Assembly: GCA_028684065.1 (NCBI GenBank)
Contig: JAQUGO010000011.1
Location: 1-60,474, forward strand
Source of the DNA: Sulfurospirillaceae bacterium
Lineage (GTDB): Bacteria; Campylobacterota; Campylobacteria; Campylobacterales; Sulfurospirillaceae
Direction of reading: 5' to 3'
Length of the DNA stretch: 60,474 nt
The translations under genes and the position numbers were made by a program. Under the pieces are notes generated by a model that was given only the letters and a program-made list of their open reading frames with translations, searched no databases and was not told the origin of the DNA. Below, piece after piece: positions 26,353-36,034 of this stretch. How positions within the stretch are numbered: position 1 is the stretch's first letter; the number at the start of each line of letters is the position of its first letter.

Positions 26353-27027
26353 TTATTGGAAAGAATAATCTATTTTGATTTGATAGCCAATACCATTGAC
26401 GTTTTCTAAAAAGTCAGCTCCGCAAATTTCTCGTATGCGATAGACAACCATTTGTAACTTTTTAAGATTTATTTCATCGTCCCAAATAGAGGAATATAAT
26501 TTTTCATAACTCACACAAATATTCTTATTGTTGCATAAGATTTGAATTAATTTTAAGGCTTTGGGTCCAAGCTTAACAGCTTCTATGCTTCTATAAAGTA
26601 ATTTTGTCTCATAATTAAAATAAAACCCTCCTGAAATTTTGCAAATCTTTAAATGAGCATTGGTATGTTTCGCATTTAAAAGAGAAAGCGTTGCTATGAT
26701 TTCTTTTTCATTATAGGGTTTAATGATATATCCATCTGCTTTAGCCTCCATCGCATAATTGATCATCTCTTCGTTGGCATAAGCGGTTGTGAAAACGATA
26801 GAACATTGGCTAATTTTACGTATCTCCATGGCAACTTCACAACCACTTTTTGGACCTTTAATCATAATATCCATCAAAACTAAATGGGGATTATATTCAT
26901 GGATATTTTTGATAGCATCAACACCATTATCAACAATATTAACAACAGACCAGCCTCTTTTGAGTAAGATACTTTTGAGATACTCAGCGGCAATAACCTC
27001 ATCTTCGACAATCAAAATTTTAAACAT
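26353..27027 (-). CDS. Response regulator with winged-helix output domain
   Basis: A 224-residue regulator from ATG 27027 (FKILIVEDEVIAAEYL); an upstream ATG at 27069 lies within the kinase gene and is less likely. Receiver domain with Glu8-Asp9-Glu10, phospho-acceptor Asp53 (LVLMDIMIKGPKSG) and Lys in DGYIIKPYNEKE. The C-terminal winged helix (LGPKALKLIQILCNNKNI to IGYQI) is of the OmpR type. The start overlaps the kinase gene end by 8 bases. It lies upstream of the aspA genes on the same strand and could regulate them. Confidence 0.9.
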   Translation of the reverse strand: MFKILIVEDEVIAAEYLKSILLKRGWSVVNIVDNGVDAIKNIHEYNPHLVLMDIMIKGPKSGCEVAMEIRKISQCSIVFTTAYANEEMINYAMEAKADGYIIKPYNEKEIIATLSLLNAKHTNAHLKICKISGGFYFNYETKLLYRSIEAVKLGPKALKLIQILCNNKNICVSYEKLYSSIWDDEINLKKLQMVVYRIREICGADFLENVNGIGYQIKIDYSFQ

Positions 27028-28162
27028 GTTGCTCACTTCTTTTATAGGTAATCTTATAATGTAATCCATTATTGTAATGGACTTTCAAATCGCCTTTGAG
27101 TTGCTTGACATTTAAAGTCACCAGTTTCAATCCTAGGCTTGGCACATTATTATCAGCAAGTCCTATTCCATTATCAAAATAAGTCAATAAAACTTGATCT
27201 TTGTGAAGTGTTAAGCCAATAATAATTTTAGGGTTTGGTGTCTTTTTGAAGGCATATTTAAAGCTATTGGTCAGAAGTTCATTGATGATAAGACCAATGG
27301 GAATAATTTCATTGAGTGATAATTCTACTGTTTTGAGTCTAAAAATAATGGTGATATTCGTATTAAATGTTTGACTCAGAGTAGAAGAGAGTTGTTCTAT
27401 AAAAAGCTTTGCATTGACTTTTTCAATACCTTCTGAAACATAAAGCATAGAATGAACCATTGCCATAGAGTCAATTCTGTTTTTACTGACATTAATAATA
27501 TCTTGAACTTTTTGCTCTTCAGTTTCTGCCTGAAGAGCAAGCATTGAAGAGACAATATTGAGGTTGTTTTTGACTCTGTGATGTATTTCATTATAAAGTA
27601 AATCTTTTCGATAGTTGGAGTTTAATAACACTTTATAAGAGTCAACACGGGTCGTTTCATAATAAAAAGCAAAGACAGAGATAATAATAAGAATGAAGAT
27701 AAAATTAAAAATAGCGATGTCATTGTGTAAAAAAATACTACTACTAAAATGATTGTAGTACTTAAAAATGATAAGGATGAGTATAGAAAGGAGTATTCCG
27801 CTATAAATTAAGCCTTTTTTCCAACTAAAGAGAGAAAATGCGCCTAATATAAAAGGTAAGACAAACGTTGTCGAAGAATTATCAAATTGACTAGTAACGG
27901 TGATACCTATAGTCGCAATAGCAAGGATTATTAGAACGGCGTAAGAAGCTTTTTCATAGAAGAAAAAAAATGAAAGTAAAAGTAGGAACATCATGATGAT
28001 TCTGATAGGAATAATATGATAATTCAAGTGTATTAAATCACTCATATTATGTGTAAAAAATACAACAAAGCAAAGGACGTGCATCACTAATAAAATTTTT
28101 TGACGCCTCTCGTGTATAGCTCTTTTGCTTTCAGGGGTTAAGGATAAATTTGATAATTCCAT
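27020..28162 (-). CDS. Membrane sensor kinase of the HisKA_2 type
   Basis: A 380-residue protein with about six membrane helices in residues 22-170 and no large periplasmic domain, then a HisKA_2 dimerisation segment (LLYNEIHHRVKNNLNIVSSM, phospho-His in the HHRVKNNL motif) and an ATPase domain with NELLTNSFKYAF and YFDNGIGL. The membrane part probably senses an intramembrane or quinone-linked signal, but this is not shown. It is coupled to the regulator at 26353. HisKA_2 kinases more often pair with other outputs than with an OmpR-type wing. Confidence 0.88.
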   Translation of the reverse strand: MELSNLSLTPESKRAIHERRQKILLVMHVLCFVVFFTHNMSDLIHLNYHIIPIRIIMMFLLLLSFFFFYEKASYAVLIILAIATIGITVTSQFDNSSTTFVLPFILGAFSLFSWKKGLIYSGILLSILILIIFKYYNHFSSSIFLHNDIAIFNFIFILIIISVFAFYYETTRVDSYKVLLNSNYRKDLLYNEIHHRVKNNLNIVSSMLALQAETEEQKVQDIINVSKNRIDSMAMVHSMLYVSEGIEKVNAKLFIEQLSSTLSQTFNTNITIIFRLKTVELSLNEIIPIGLIINELLTNSFKYAFKKTPNPKIIIGLTLHKDQVLLTYFDNGIGLADNNVPSLGLKLVTLNVKQLKGDLKVHYNNGLHYKITYKRSEQHV

Positions 28163-28380
28163 GGGGATAATTTACCCAATTTTTACTTAAAGGTATTTAG
28201 TAATAAAAAAGAAAGTAAAACGTGACCAAAACGTGGTTTTTGCTTTATATCATTTTAATGAAAGTTGCTATGTTTAAAAATAAGATTTCTTAAAGACGCG
28301 TCATAACGCTTTTAAGAGAAGTTTTGGATAGTGATGATGTTATTGAAAGAATACAATTAATCTCAAAAGGAGAAACGATA

Positions 28381-29706
28381 ATGAGGTGTACAAAATCATT
28401 ATTTATTTTATCAATGTTAGTCCCAGTTGTTGCCTTTTCACTCACACTAGAAGAGAGTGTTAAGTCCATTCTTTTAACGCACCCCAAGTTTAAAGAAACT
28501 GTTGAAAATTTCAACAGCATCAAAAAAGAATATAACATCGCCGAAAATGGTTATTATCCAACGTTGGATTTAATTGGAACATATGGACCAGAAAGAGTTA
28601 AAAGCCCTTCAATCAATAACGAAAAACTTTCCAGCACAAGAGATGAGACTTCCCTTGTATTGACACAAAATCTTTTTAATGGCTTTGCAACAGATAATAC
28701 AATCAAGCAACAAAAAAGTAGGCTTGATGCAGCGGGTTATAGTGTTGCAGAAAAAGCTGATAGATTAATCTTAGAGTTTACCAATGCTTATATTAATCTC
28801 TTAAAACAAAAAGAACTTTTGACATTATCTGAAGAAAATGTCAAAACACATGAGGCTATTTTTAGTCAAATTAAACAGCGTTCTGATTCTGGTTTTGGGC
28901 GTATTTCAGAAACACAACAAGCAGGTAGTAGGTTAACCTTGTCAAAGTCTAATTATATTGCCCAAGAGAATAATTATAAAGATGCCGTCAGTACCTTTGC
29001 CAAACTTTATGGTAGCAAGATGGAAGCAGATGCTTTAGAAAAACCTGTTTTTAAAGTAACCGTTCCAGAAAACTTTACAAAAATTGAAGAAAATAGCTTT
29101 ACATGTAATCCAACATTGAGAGTCCAAGAGTCTAATATTCGTTATGCAGATGCAATGCATGAAGGTAGCTATGCTGCATTTTATCCAAAATTGGATTTAG
29201 AACTTGCTCATACGGTAGGTCATGATATTGCTGGGATTGATGGAAGGACAGAAAGTAATTCGGCCTTTATAAGAGTGAAATACAATCTTTATAATAAAGG
29301 TGCAGATGAGCTCAATCAAGAAAAATATGCAGTGCTTATTTTGCGTGAAAAAGAGACGCTTGCAAGTACAAAACGCGACTTACAAGAGAGCGTTAAATTT
29401 TCATGGGAAAATTATTTGGCGACGAAAGAGCGCATTGTTTTACTTGCAGAACATAAACAATACAGTAAAGATACTTTAGATGCTTATCAACAAGAGTTTG
29501 CGATTGGTAAACGCGATTTAATTAATCTCTTGGATGCAGAAGGTGAATATTATAGTGCAAGACAAGCATTAGCAGAGGCTGTTGCGGCCCATGAATATGC
29601 TCAATATCGTCTGTTAGATAATATGGGGATATTAACCAATTATTTTGATCCTGAGTTTGCAGAAACCTATAAAGTTGAAGTGTGCTCAGTCAAAAGTGTT
29701 CTTTAA
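28381..29706 (+). CDS. lapE: TolC-family outer membrane protein of the adhesin exporter (LapE-like)
   Basis: Start chosen at ATG 28381 (AAAAGGAGAAACGATA upstream), 441 residues; the frame extends 57 bases further without a ribosome binding site. Signal peptide (SLFILSMLVPVVAFSLT), then the duplicated outer-membrane-efflux repeat: LTLEESVKSILLTHPKFKET, LTQNLFNGFATDN, and the second half GKRDLINLLDAEGEYYSARQ. It forms the outer membrane pore for the type I secretion system encoded at 32548-36032, and in Lap systems the adhesin stays threaded in this pore. It is separated from the following genes by a hairpin at 29724. Confidence 0.9.
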   Translation: MRCTKSLFILSMLVPVVAFSLTLEESVKSILLTHPKFKETVENFNSIKKEYNIAENGYYPTLDLIGTYGPERVKSPSINNEKLSSTRDETSLVLTQNLFNGFATDNTIKQQKSRLDAAGYSVAEKADRLILEFTNAYINLLKQKELLTLSEENVKTHEAIFSQIKQRSDSGFGRISETQQAGSRLTLSKSNYIAQENNYKDAVSTFAKLYGSKMEADALEKPVFKVTVPENFTKIEENSFTCNPTLRVQESNIRYADAMHEGSYAAFYPKLDLELAHTVGHDIAGIDGRTESNSAFIRVKYNLYNKGADELNQEKYAVLILREKETLASTKRDLQESVKFSWENYLATKERIVLLAEHKQYSKDTLDAYQQEFAIGKRDLINLLDAEGEYYSARQALAEAVAAHEYAQYRLLDNMGILTNYFDPEFAETYKVEVCSVKSVL

Positions 29707-29723
29707 AAAGTTATTTTGAAATG

Positions 29724-29762
29724 CAAAAGTGGGTAAGCATTGACACTTCTTTCCCACTTTTG
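29724..29762 (+). terminator. Hairpin after the TolC-like gene
   Basis: CAAAAGTGGG and CCCACTTTTG form a perfect 10 bp stem with a 19-base loop, 18 bases after the stop codon. It separates the pore gene from the LapG-LapD-exporter operon. Confidence 0.65.
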
Positions 29763-29947
29763 TGTCAAATGTAAAATATGTAGAGCAGGTTAAAAACTTT
29801 TTAGGTAGAATAGATTCTTAAGCATAGAGCAAAAAGCATCAATGTGAATTTTATAGTATAGAAAGTTGAAATCTTGAAAAATAGAGATAACAGTTCAGTC
29901 CATATTTTCTATAGTAAGCCATTGACTAATCGTCGTATAGTGATGTT

Positions 29948-30592
29948 ATGATGCGTAAAATATGTTTTATTTTTCTATCCCTAATAGTATTAACACTCAA
30001 TGCCGATCCTGATTTTATTAAACAAGAAACCCTAAAGATAGTAGAAGCCAAGTATGGGCAATTCGCTAAGAAAAGGGCTGAAGCACTCAATAAGCTTATG
30101 AATGAAATCATAACGCTTAGTGCGGCTGAGAAACTTGAAAAAGTAAATGCTTTTTTTAACCAGATGCAGTTTGTCTCAGACAAAATGCTTTGGGGTGTGG
30201 ATGATTATTGGGCGACTAGAATGGAATTTATAGGAAAAGGTGCAGGAGATTGCGAAGATTTTGTTATCTCAAAGTATTTCACCTTAAAGCAGCTAGGGGT
30301 TCCTAGTGAGAGGCTTTTTTTTACGTATGTTAAAGCCATAAAATTCCAACAGGCACATATGGTTTTAACATATTATGAAACACCAACCTCTATTCCTTTA
30401 GTTCTTGATAATATTAATCGTAAAATTATGCCAGCGACACAACGAAATGATCTTATTCCAGTTTATAGCTTTAATGGTGATGCTTTGTATCTTGCCAAGC
30501 AACAAGGCTTAGGACAGATTGTCCCTTCTGGAATGAAAAAGAATAAAAAATGGCAAGAGCTCGTAGATAAGATTAGGAGAGAAGGATTATGA
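29948..30592 (+). CDS. lapG: LapG-like periplasmic cysteine protease, copy 1
   Basis: A 214-residue transglutaminase-like cysteine peptidase of the bacterial BTLCP family. Signal peptide (CFIFLSLIVLTLNA) then the catalytic triad: Cys102 in GAGDCEDFVISKY, His137 in QAHMVLTYY and Asp154 in LVLDNINR; DYWATRMEFI is also a family motif. In Lap systems this protease cuts the adhesin after a TAAG-type site when c-di-GMP is low, releasing the cell. It overlaps the LapD-like gene by ATGA (30589-30592), as expected for a protease and its inhibitor-receptor. Confidence 0.93.
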   Translation: MMRKICFIFLSLIVLTLNADPDFIKQETLKIVEAKYGQFAKKRAEALNKLMNEIITLSAAEKLEKVNAFFNQMQFVSDKMLWGVDDYWATRMEFIGKGAGDCEDFVISKYFTLKQLGVPSERLFFTYVKAIKFQQAHMVLTYYETPTSIPLVLDNINRKIMPATQRNDLIPVYSFNGDALYLAKQQGLGQIVPSGMKKNKKWQELVDKIRREGL

Positions 30593-32544
30593 CACTTTTT
30601 AAACAAATTATTCTAATACTATCCATTTTTCAGACGATTATTTTTGGAGCTGTGATGTGGTTTAATTTTAATAGCTCCAAAGAGTATGTACAAGAGCAAG
30701 CATATACGGATGCTTTACATACCGCAAACTCGCTAGGGCTTTCTATCAGCTCTGTTGCTTCCTTGGACGATGTGTCTATGTCGGAGACAATGATTAATTC
30801 AGTTTTTGATAGTGGGTATTATGAAAAGATTATTCTTGAGGATATGAATCGAAGTATCCTTGTAGAAAAAGAACAAGAAGTAGTTTTGGCTGATGTCCCT
30901 GCGTGGTTTATACGGCATATCAAGATAGATTCTCCCGTGGCAACTTCACAGATAATGTTGGGGTGGACACCGTATGGTATCCTTAGTGTACAGCTTAACA
31001 GTGGACATGCTTACCGACAATTATGGACAATTTTTAAAGAAGTTTTGACGATTTTCATCGTGGTTTCCATTGTAGGGTTTTTCTGTTTACAATTTCTTCT
31101 AAGTCTTATTTTAAAACCATTAAAACGTGTACGAGAACAAGCAGAAGCTATTTTAGAGAGTGACTTTATCTTTCAAAAAGATATTCCTTTTACAACAGAA
31201 CTTAAAAACGTTGTCTTTGCTATGAATAGTATGATTAACAAAGTCAAAGAAATCTTTGAAAAAGAGATTGAAGCCGTTCGTAAATACCATGAACTTCTCT
31301 ATCAAGATACTGTGACAAAAATGTACAATCGTCGCTATTTTAATATTAAACTACAAGAGTATCTTGTGAGTGAAGAGACCAATGCACGAGGGGCACTTGT
31401 TCTAATTTCTTTAAATGATTTTGAAGGTTTAAAAAATACATTAGGGTATCAAAAAGGTGAAGCATTTATCAGAGCAATGGCCGATTCAATCAATCATACT
31501 ATTTGCCATAATCAAGAATATCTTAGTGCAAAATTGAGTGATACTGATTTTGCTATTTTAGTTCCCAGCACGCAAAGTGAAACCTTTATGTGCTTGTGTG
31601 AAGAGATTATTGTAGCGATAAAATCTAACCTTAATAATGTTGAATTAGATGAAAGAGAATATTTTATCAATATTGGTTATGCCCAATATTTTACAGCTAT
31701 AACAGCCAAAGAACTTTTTTCAAAAGCTGATTTTGCCTTAACAGCCTCTAAAGCAAAAGGCGCCTTTCATATTATGCGTTTTGATGAAAATGAGCAAGGT
31801 CATGTGATATTAGGGAAGGAAGCATGGGCTCAAGAATTACGCAGTGCTATGGATGAAAAGCGCTTCAAGCTTGCTTATCAAAATGCCGTTAATAGTGATG
31901 ATTATACTGATATATTTCACAGTGAACTTTTTTTGAGGTTGCAAGATTATAATGGCTATCTGCATAATGCGGGTCATTTTATGCCAATGGTGATGGAGCT
32001 TAAGATGGGCGCTTTAATGGATCATTATGTTATTGATCAAGCTATCCATGTTCTTCAAACGAATACCTTCACATGCAAAGGGCTTTGTATTAATTTGGGT
32101 AAAGATATCTTTTTGCAAAGCAACAGTTGGGCATGGCTTGAAGATAGTGTTACGAAGTTTAAAAAGATTGGAAATCAAAAGCTTTATTTTGAAGTACAAA
32201 TATCTTTTATTCCAAGTGAAATTTTGATTAAGTTTTCAAAATACCTCAGAAGTTTTGGCTATGGACTTGGACTTGATAACTTTACGATAAATAGTGAAAA
32301 CTTAATGTTAATGCAGTTGATTAATCCTTCGTATATCAAAGTACAAGCCTCTTCTTTACTTGATTTATTAGGTGATAATGCCTTAGAGATGCCAACGCGT
32401 TCTTTAGGGATTATTACAGATAGTATGGATATCAAAATTATTGCTGCTAATGTCGAAGATGAAGAGCAAAAAGAGCAGTTAAAAAATCTTGGTATTAACT
32501 ATATTCAAGGTAGTTTAGTGGCCAGACCTGAGATTATAGGATAA
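30589..32544 (+). CDS. lapD: LapD-like c-di-GMP receptor (degenerate GGDEF and EAL)
   Basis: A 651-residue membrane protein: helix near residues 5-25, periplasmic LapD/MoxY-type domain (about 26-145) ending in GWTPYGILSVQLNSGHAYR with the conserved Trp region that binds LapG, second helix (about 150-175), HAMP, then GGDEF-like (SDTDFAIL in place of GGDEF) and EAL-like domains (SELFLRL in place of EALLR). Both catalytic motifs are broken, so it should bind, not make or break, c-di-GMP. When bound it sequesters the LapG-type protease. It starts within the lapG stop and ends 3 bases before the exporter gene. Confidence 0.92.
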   Translation: MTLFKQIILILSIFQTIIFGAVMWFNFNSSKEYVQEQAYTDALHTANSLGLSISSVASLDDVSMSETMINSVFDSGYYEKIILEDMNRSILVEKEQEVVLADVPAWFIRHIKIDSPVATSQIMLGWTPYGILSVQLNSGHAYRQLWTIFKEVLTIFIVVSIVGFFCLQFLLSLILKPLKRVREQAEAILESDFIFQKDIPFTTELKNVVFAMNSMINKVKEIFEKEIEAVRKYHELLYQDTVTKMYNRRYFNIKLQEYLVSEETNARGALVLISLNDFEGLKNTLGYQKGEAFIRAMADSINHTICHNQEYLSAKLSDTDFAILVPSTQSETFMCLCEEIIVAIKSNLNNVELDEREYFINIGYAQYFTAITAKELFSKADFALTASKAKGAFHIMRFDENEQGHVILGKEAWAQELRSAMDEKRFKLAYQNAVNSDDYTDIFHSELFLRLQDYNGYLHNAGHFMPMVMELKMGALMDHYVIDQAIHVLQTNTFTCKGLCINLGKDIFLQSNSWAWLEDSVTKFKKIGNQKLYFEVQISFIPSEILIKFSKYLRSFGYGLGLDNFTINSENLMLMQLINPSYIKVQASSLLDLLGDNALEMPTRSLGIITDSMDIKIIAANVEDEEQKEQLKNLGINYIQGSLVARPEIIG

Positions 32545-32547
32545 AGT

Positions 32548-34707
32548 ATGCAAGAAGAATTGAAACACGATTTAAAACAGGACCCTTTGTTAAGTTGCTT
32601 GGTTATTTTTACTAAGTTACACAATACGCCTTACAGTGCTGAAGCCCTTACCGCGGGTTTGCCTATCGAAAAAGGCCTTAAAACCATAGAGCTTTTTTCA
32701 CTCAAGCAAGGTTCCAAATCACTTTTTACGCGTGCTGCGCAACACGCTGGATTTGCAAGTAGGCTTGCTAAGAAAGAACTTAAAGATATTTCACCTTTAG
32801 TATTACCGTGTATTTTAATTTTAAAGAAACAATCTGCGTGTATTTTGCTTGAGATTAACAAGGAAACCAAAAAAGCTAAAATCATTCATCCTGAGGTTGA
32901 AGGCGGAGAGAGTTGGGTAGACCTTGAGGTATTGGAAGAAGAGTATCTAGGGTTTTGTTTTTTACTTAAAAAAGAGTTCTCTGCTGAAAATGCAACAAAA
33001 AGTGTTCTTAAAAATGGGGATGAGCATTGGTTCTGGGGAACGATAAAGCGTTCTAAAAAAATCTATTTTGATGTTGTTATTGCATCTTTAGTGGTCAATG
33101 TCTTTGTCCTAGCGAGTCCTCTTTTTACAATGAACGTTTATGATAGAGTCATTCCCAATAATGCCATTGAAACCTTATGGGTACTCTCATTAGGTGTTAT
33201 TGTGATTTATGGTATTGATGTTTTGCTTAAGTTCACACGTTCATATTTCCTTGAAATTGCAGGTAAAAAAAGCGATATTATTATGTCCTCAATCATCTTT
33301 GAAAAAGTTATGGGCTTAACAATGGCATCACGACCTAAATCTGTTGGCTCTTTTGCAAGCAATTTACGCGACTTTGAATCGGTGCGTAATTTTCTTACGT
33401 CCACGACAATAGCCGCTATTATAGATTTGCCATTTGCCATTATTTTTCTTATGACAGTGCATTTTATCGCGGGACCTTTGGTGTTTATTCCAGTTGTTTT
33501 AATGATTATTATTTTGTTGTATACCTTTTCAATCAAAAAATCTTTGCAAGAGAGCATTGAAAGTACGTATGCTGCAACATCGGTGAAAAATGGTATTTTA
33601 ATCGAAAGCCTAAATGCCCTAGAAACACTTAAAATGCTCTCAGCTGGAGGGCAAGCACAATGGAAATGGGAAGAAGCAACGGGTGAAATCGCCAATAAAG
33701 GGTTGAGGTCAAAAATTTTATCCAATTCTATTGGAACGGTTACCTCTTTTTTAGTCCAGCTCGACACGGTTATTGTGGTTATTTTTGGTGTGTATATGAT
33801 ACAAAATATGGATTTAACGATGGGCGGGCTTATTGCTTCTATCATTTTATCTTCACGAGCCATTGCTCCCATGGGACAAGTGGCTTCTTTGGTTTCAAGC
33901 TATGAGCAAACAAAAACGGCATATAAAGCCATCAACGACATTATGAAACTCCCCGTTGAGCGACCAGAAGGGAAAAAATTTGTGCGCCGAGAAAAATTTA
34001 TGGGCAAAATAGAATTTCAAAATGTTTCATTTGCCTATCCAGGCGCTACCAATAATGCCTTAGAAAATGTCTCTTTTAAAATTGAAGCGGGTGAGAAAGT
34101 CGCTATTTTAGGGCGTAATGGTTCAGGTAAAACGACTATTGAAAAATTGATTTTAGGGCTTTACGTGCCAACAAGTGGTTCCGTTTTAATCGATGGTATC
34201 GATATCAATCAAATAGATCCCGTTGATTTACGTAAAAATATAGGTTATGTACCGCAAGATGTATTGCTTTTAAACGGTACCGTACGTGAAAATATAGTCT
34301 TTAGGGCACCCTATGTTGATGATGAAACCTTTTTACGGGCTAGTAAATTGGGGGGTGTTGATGAATTTATTGATTCGCATCCTTTAGGTGCTGATTTGCC
34401 TGTTATGGAGCGAGGTGATGGCATCTCGGGTGGACAACGCCAAAGTATTGCTATTGCGAGAGCCTTTTTGCTTGATTCTCCTATTATCCTTTTAGATGAA
34501 CCAACGAATTCTTTGGACAGTAGTTCCGAAACTAAAATAAAAACATTATTGAAAGCCAATATGGAAGGGAAAACAACCATTTTAGTAACACATAAATTGA
34601 CTCTTTTAGATTTAGTCGATAGGCTCATTGTTTTGGATCATTCACATGTCTTGATAGATGGGCAAAAAACAGAAGTCTTATCGAAGTTAAATGGTGTAAA
34701 ACGATGA
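32548..34707 (+). CDS. lapB: Type I secretion ABC transporter (LapB-like)
   Basis: A 719-residue exporter with three parts. First, an N-terminal C39-peptidase-like domain (about 1-140), where the catalytic Cys position is Pro (QDPLLSCLV), so it docks rather than cleaves the substrate. Second, six membrane helices (about 165-440). Third, an ATPase domain with Walker A GRNGSGKTT, signature ISGGQRQ and Walker B IILLDEPTNSLD. It powers export of RTX substrates, here the giant adhesin and probably the mini protein at 47159. It overlaps the membrane fusion gene by ATGA (34704-34707). Confidence 0.94.
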   Translation: MQEELKHDLKQDPLLSCLVIFTKLHNTPYSAEALTAGLPIEKGLKTIELFSLKQGSKSLFTRAAQHAGFASRLAKKELKDISPLVLPCILILKKQSACILLEINKETKKAKIIHPEVEGGESWVDLEVLEEEYLGFCFLLKKEFSAENATKSVLKNGDEHWFWGTIKRSKKIYFDVVIASLVVNVFVLASPLFTMNVYDRVIPNNAIETLWVLSLGVIVIYGIDVLLKFTRSYFLEIAGKKSDIIMSSIIFEKVMGLTMASRPKSVGSFASNLRDFESVRNFLTSTTIAAIIDLPFAIIFLMTVHFIAGPLVFIPVVLMIIILLYTFSIKKSLQESIESTYAATSVKNGILIESLNALETLKMLSAGGQAQWKWEEATGEIANKGLRSKILSNSIGTVTSFLVQLDTVIVVIFGVYMIQNMDLTMGGLIASIILSSRAIAPMGQVASLVSSYEQTKTAYKAINDIMKLPVERPEGKKFVRREKFMGKIEFQNVSFAYPGATNNALENVSFKIEAGEKVAILGRNGSGKTTIEKLILGLYVPTSGSVLIDGIDINQIDPVDLRKNIGYVPQDVLLLNGTVRENIVFRAPYVDDETFLRASKLGGVDEFIDSHPLGADLPVMERGDGISGGQRQSIAIARAFLLDSPIILLDEPTNSLDSSSETKIKTLLKANMEGKTTILVTHKLTLLDLVDRLIVLDHSHVLIDGQKTEVLSKLNGVKR

Positions 34708-36032
34708 GAAAACAACAATACGACGAACAAGATTACGCATACATGTCAAGCTTAAGTGAAGCTATTTTACAAAAAGCTCCGAGCGCATCACGTAAGCTTA
34801 TTTGGTTAGTGGGCACGGCTATTGCATGGCTTATTATTTGGGCGAGTATCGCAGATATAGACGAAATCACAAGAGGTCAAGGTAAAATAATTCCTTCACA
34901 ACAGTTACAGGTGGTACAAAACTTAGAAGGTGGAATTGTTTCTGAGATTTTAGTGAAAGAGGGCGATTTTGTTAAAAAAGACCAAGTTTTACTCAAAATT
35001 GATGATAAAAACTTTGCGAGTTCTTTTGGAGAGAGTAAGCTTCGCTATATTGAGCTCAAAGCAAAATCATTGCGATTAGAAGCTGAAGCGAATGATTTGC
35101 CATTTGAAATCTCTTTGAATGAAGATGAAGCGATGATAAAACAAATTGCGTATGAAAAAAGTTTTTATAACTCCAATAAAGAGCAGATTCAAAAAACATT
35201 GCAAATTTTTGAAGAACAAATTGGACAACGAGAAAATGAGCTTAAAGAGTTAGATGCCAAAGTAGCACAGTTACAACGAGGATATGACCTCGTTACTCAA
35301 GAAATGAAGATCATGAAGCCATTAACAGAAAAAGGTTTGGTTTCGGAGGTAGAGTTTTTACAGCTCAGTAGACAAGCCAATAGTATTAGAGGAGATTTGC
35401 AAGCTGCTAAGCTTTCAATTCCTAGGGTAAAATCAACGAAAGATGAAGTTCAGAAGAAAAAAAGTGAAGCAATATTAGGTTTTAAAAATAGAGCGAAAAA
35501 AGAGCTCAATGAAGCTGTGGCAGAGATGTCTAGGCTGAACGAAACACAAACAAGCTTAGAAGACAGAGTTAAACGAACATTGGTTCGAGCACCGATGGAT
35601 GGTACCATTAAACAATTACTGGTCAATACGGTTTCAGGTGTTGTGAAACCGGGCATGGATATTTTAGAAATTGTTCCAGCAGAGGATACCTTACTTGTAG
35701 AAGCTAAAGTGAAGCCTTCTGATGTAGCCTATTTATTGCCAGGTTTGAATGCTATGGTTAAATTTACAGCATATGATTTTTCCATTTATGGAGGACTCAA
35801 AGGTAAGCTCACATTAATTAGTGCAGATACCTTAACCAATGAAAAAGGCGAAAGTTACTATATCGTTCATATTAAAACGGATAAAAGTTTTTTAGGTGAT
35901 GAAAAAAAACCTCTTCCTATTATGGTCGGTATGACCGTTACAGTTGATATTTTAACAGGTAAAAAAACAGTGCTAGATTATCTTTTGAAACCTATTTTGA
36001 AAGCAAAACAAAATGCACTAAGGGAGCGTTAA
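34704..36032 (+). CDS. lapC: Type I secretion membrane fusion protein (LapC/HlyD-like)
   Basis: A 442-residue HlyD-family adaptor: one N-terminal helix (LIWLVGTAIAWLIIWASIAD), a biotinyl-lipoyl half-motif (VQNLEGGIVSEILVKEGDFV), a long coiled-coil (about 130-290) and the C-terminal beta domain with LVRAPMDGTIKQLLVNTVSG. It links the ABC exporter in the inner membrane to the TolC-like pore. It overlaps lapB and ends 2 bases before the regulator gene. Confidence 0.94.
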   Translation: MRKQQYDEQDYAYMSSLSEAILQKAPSASRKLIWLVGTAIAWLIIWASIADIDEITRGQGKIIPSQQLQVVQNLEGGIVSEILVKEGDFVKKDQVLLKIDDKNFASSFGESKLRYIELKAKSLRLEAEANDLPFEISLNEDEAMIKQIAYEKSFYNSNKEQIQKTLQIFEEQIGQRENELKELDAKVAQLQRGYDLVTQEMKIMKPLTEKGLVSEVEFLQLSRQANSIRGDLQAAKLSIPRVKSTKDEVQKKKSEAILGFKNRAKKELNEAVAEMSRLNETQTSLEDRVKRTLVRAPMDGTIKQLLVNTVSGVVKPGMDILEIVPAEDTLLVEAKVKPSDVAYLLPGLNAMVKFTAYDFSIYGGLKGKLTLISADTLTNEKGESYYIVHIKTDKSFLGDEKKPLPIMVGMTVTVDILTGKKTVLDYLLKPILKAKQNALRER

Positions 36033-36034
36033 TT

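Noticed and set aside
29948-30592. Possibility that the first LapG-like gene is a LapA-type pseudogene or inactive
   Set aside because: Cys102, His137 and Asp154 and the surrounding motifs are all intact, with a proper signal peptide.
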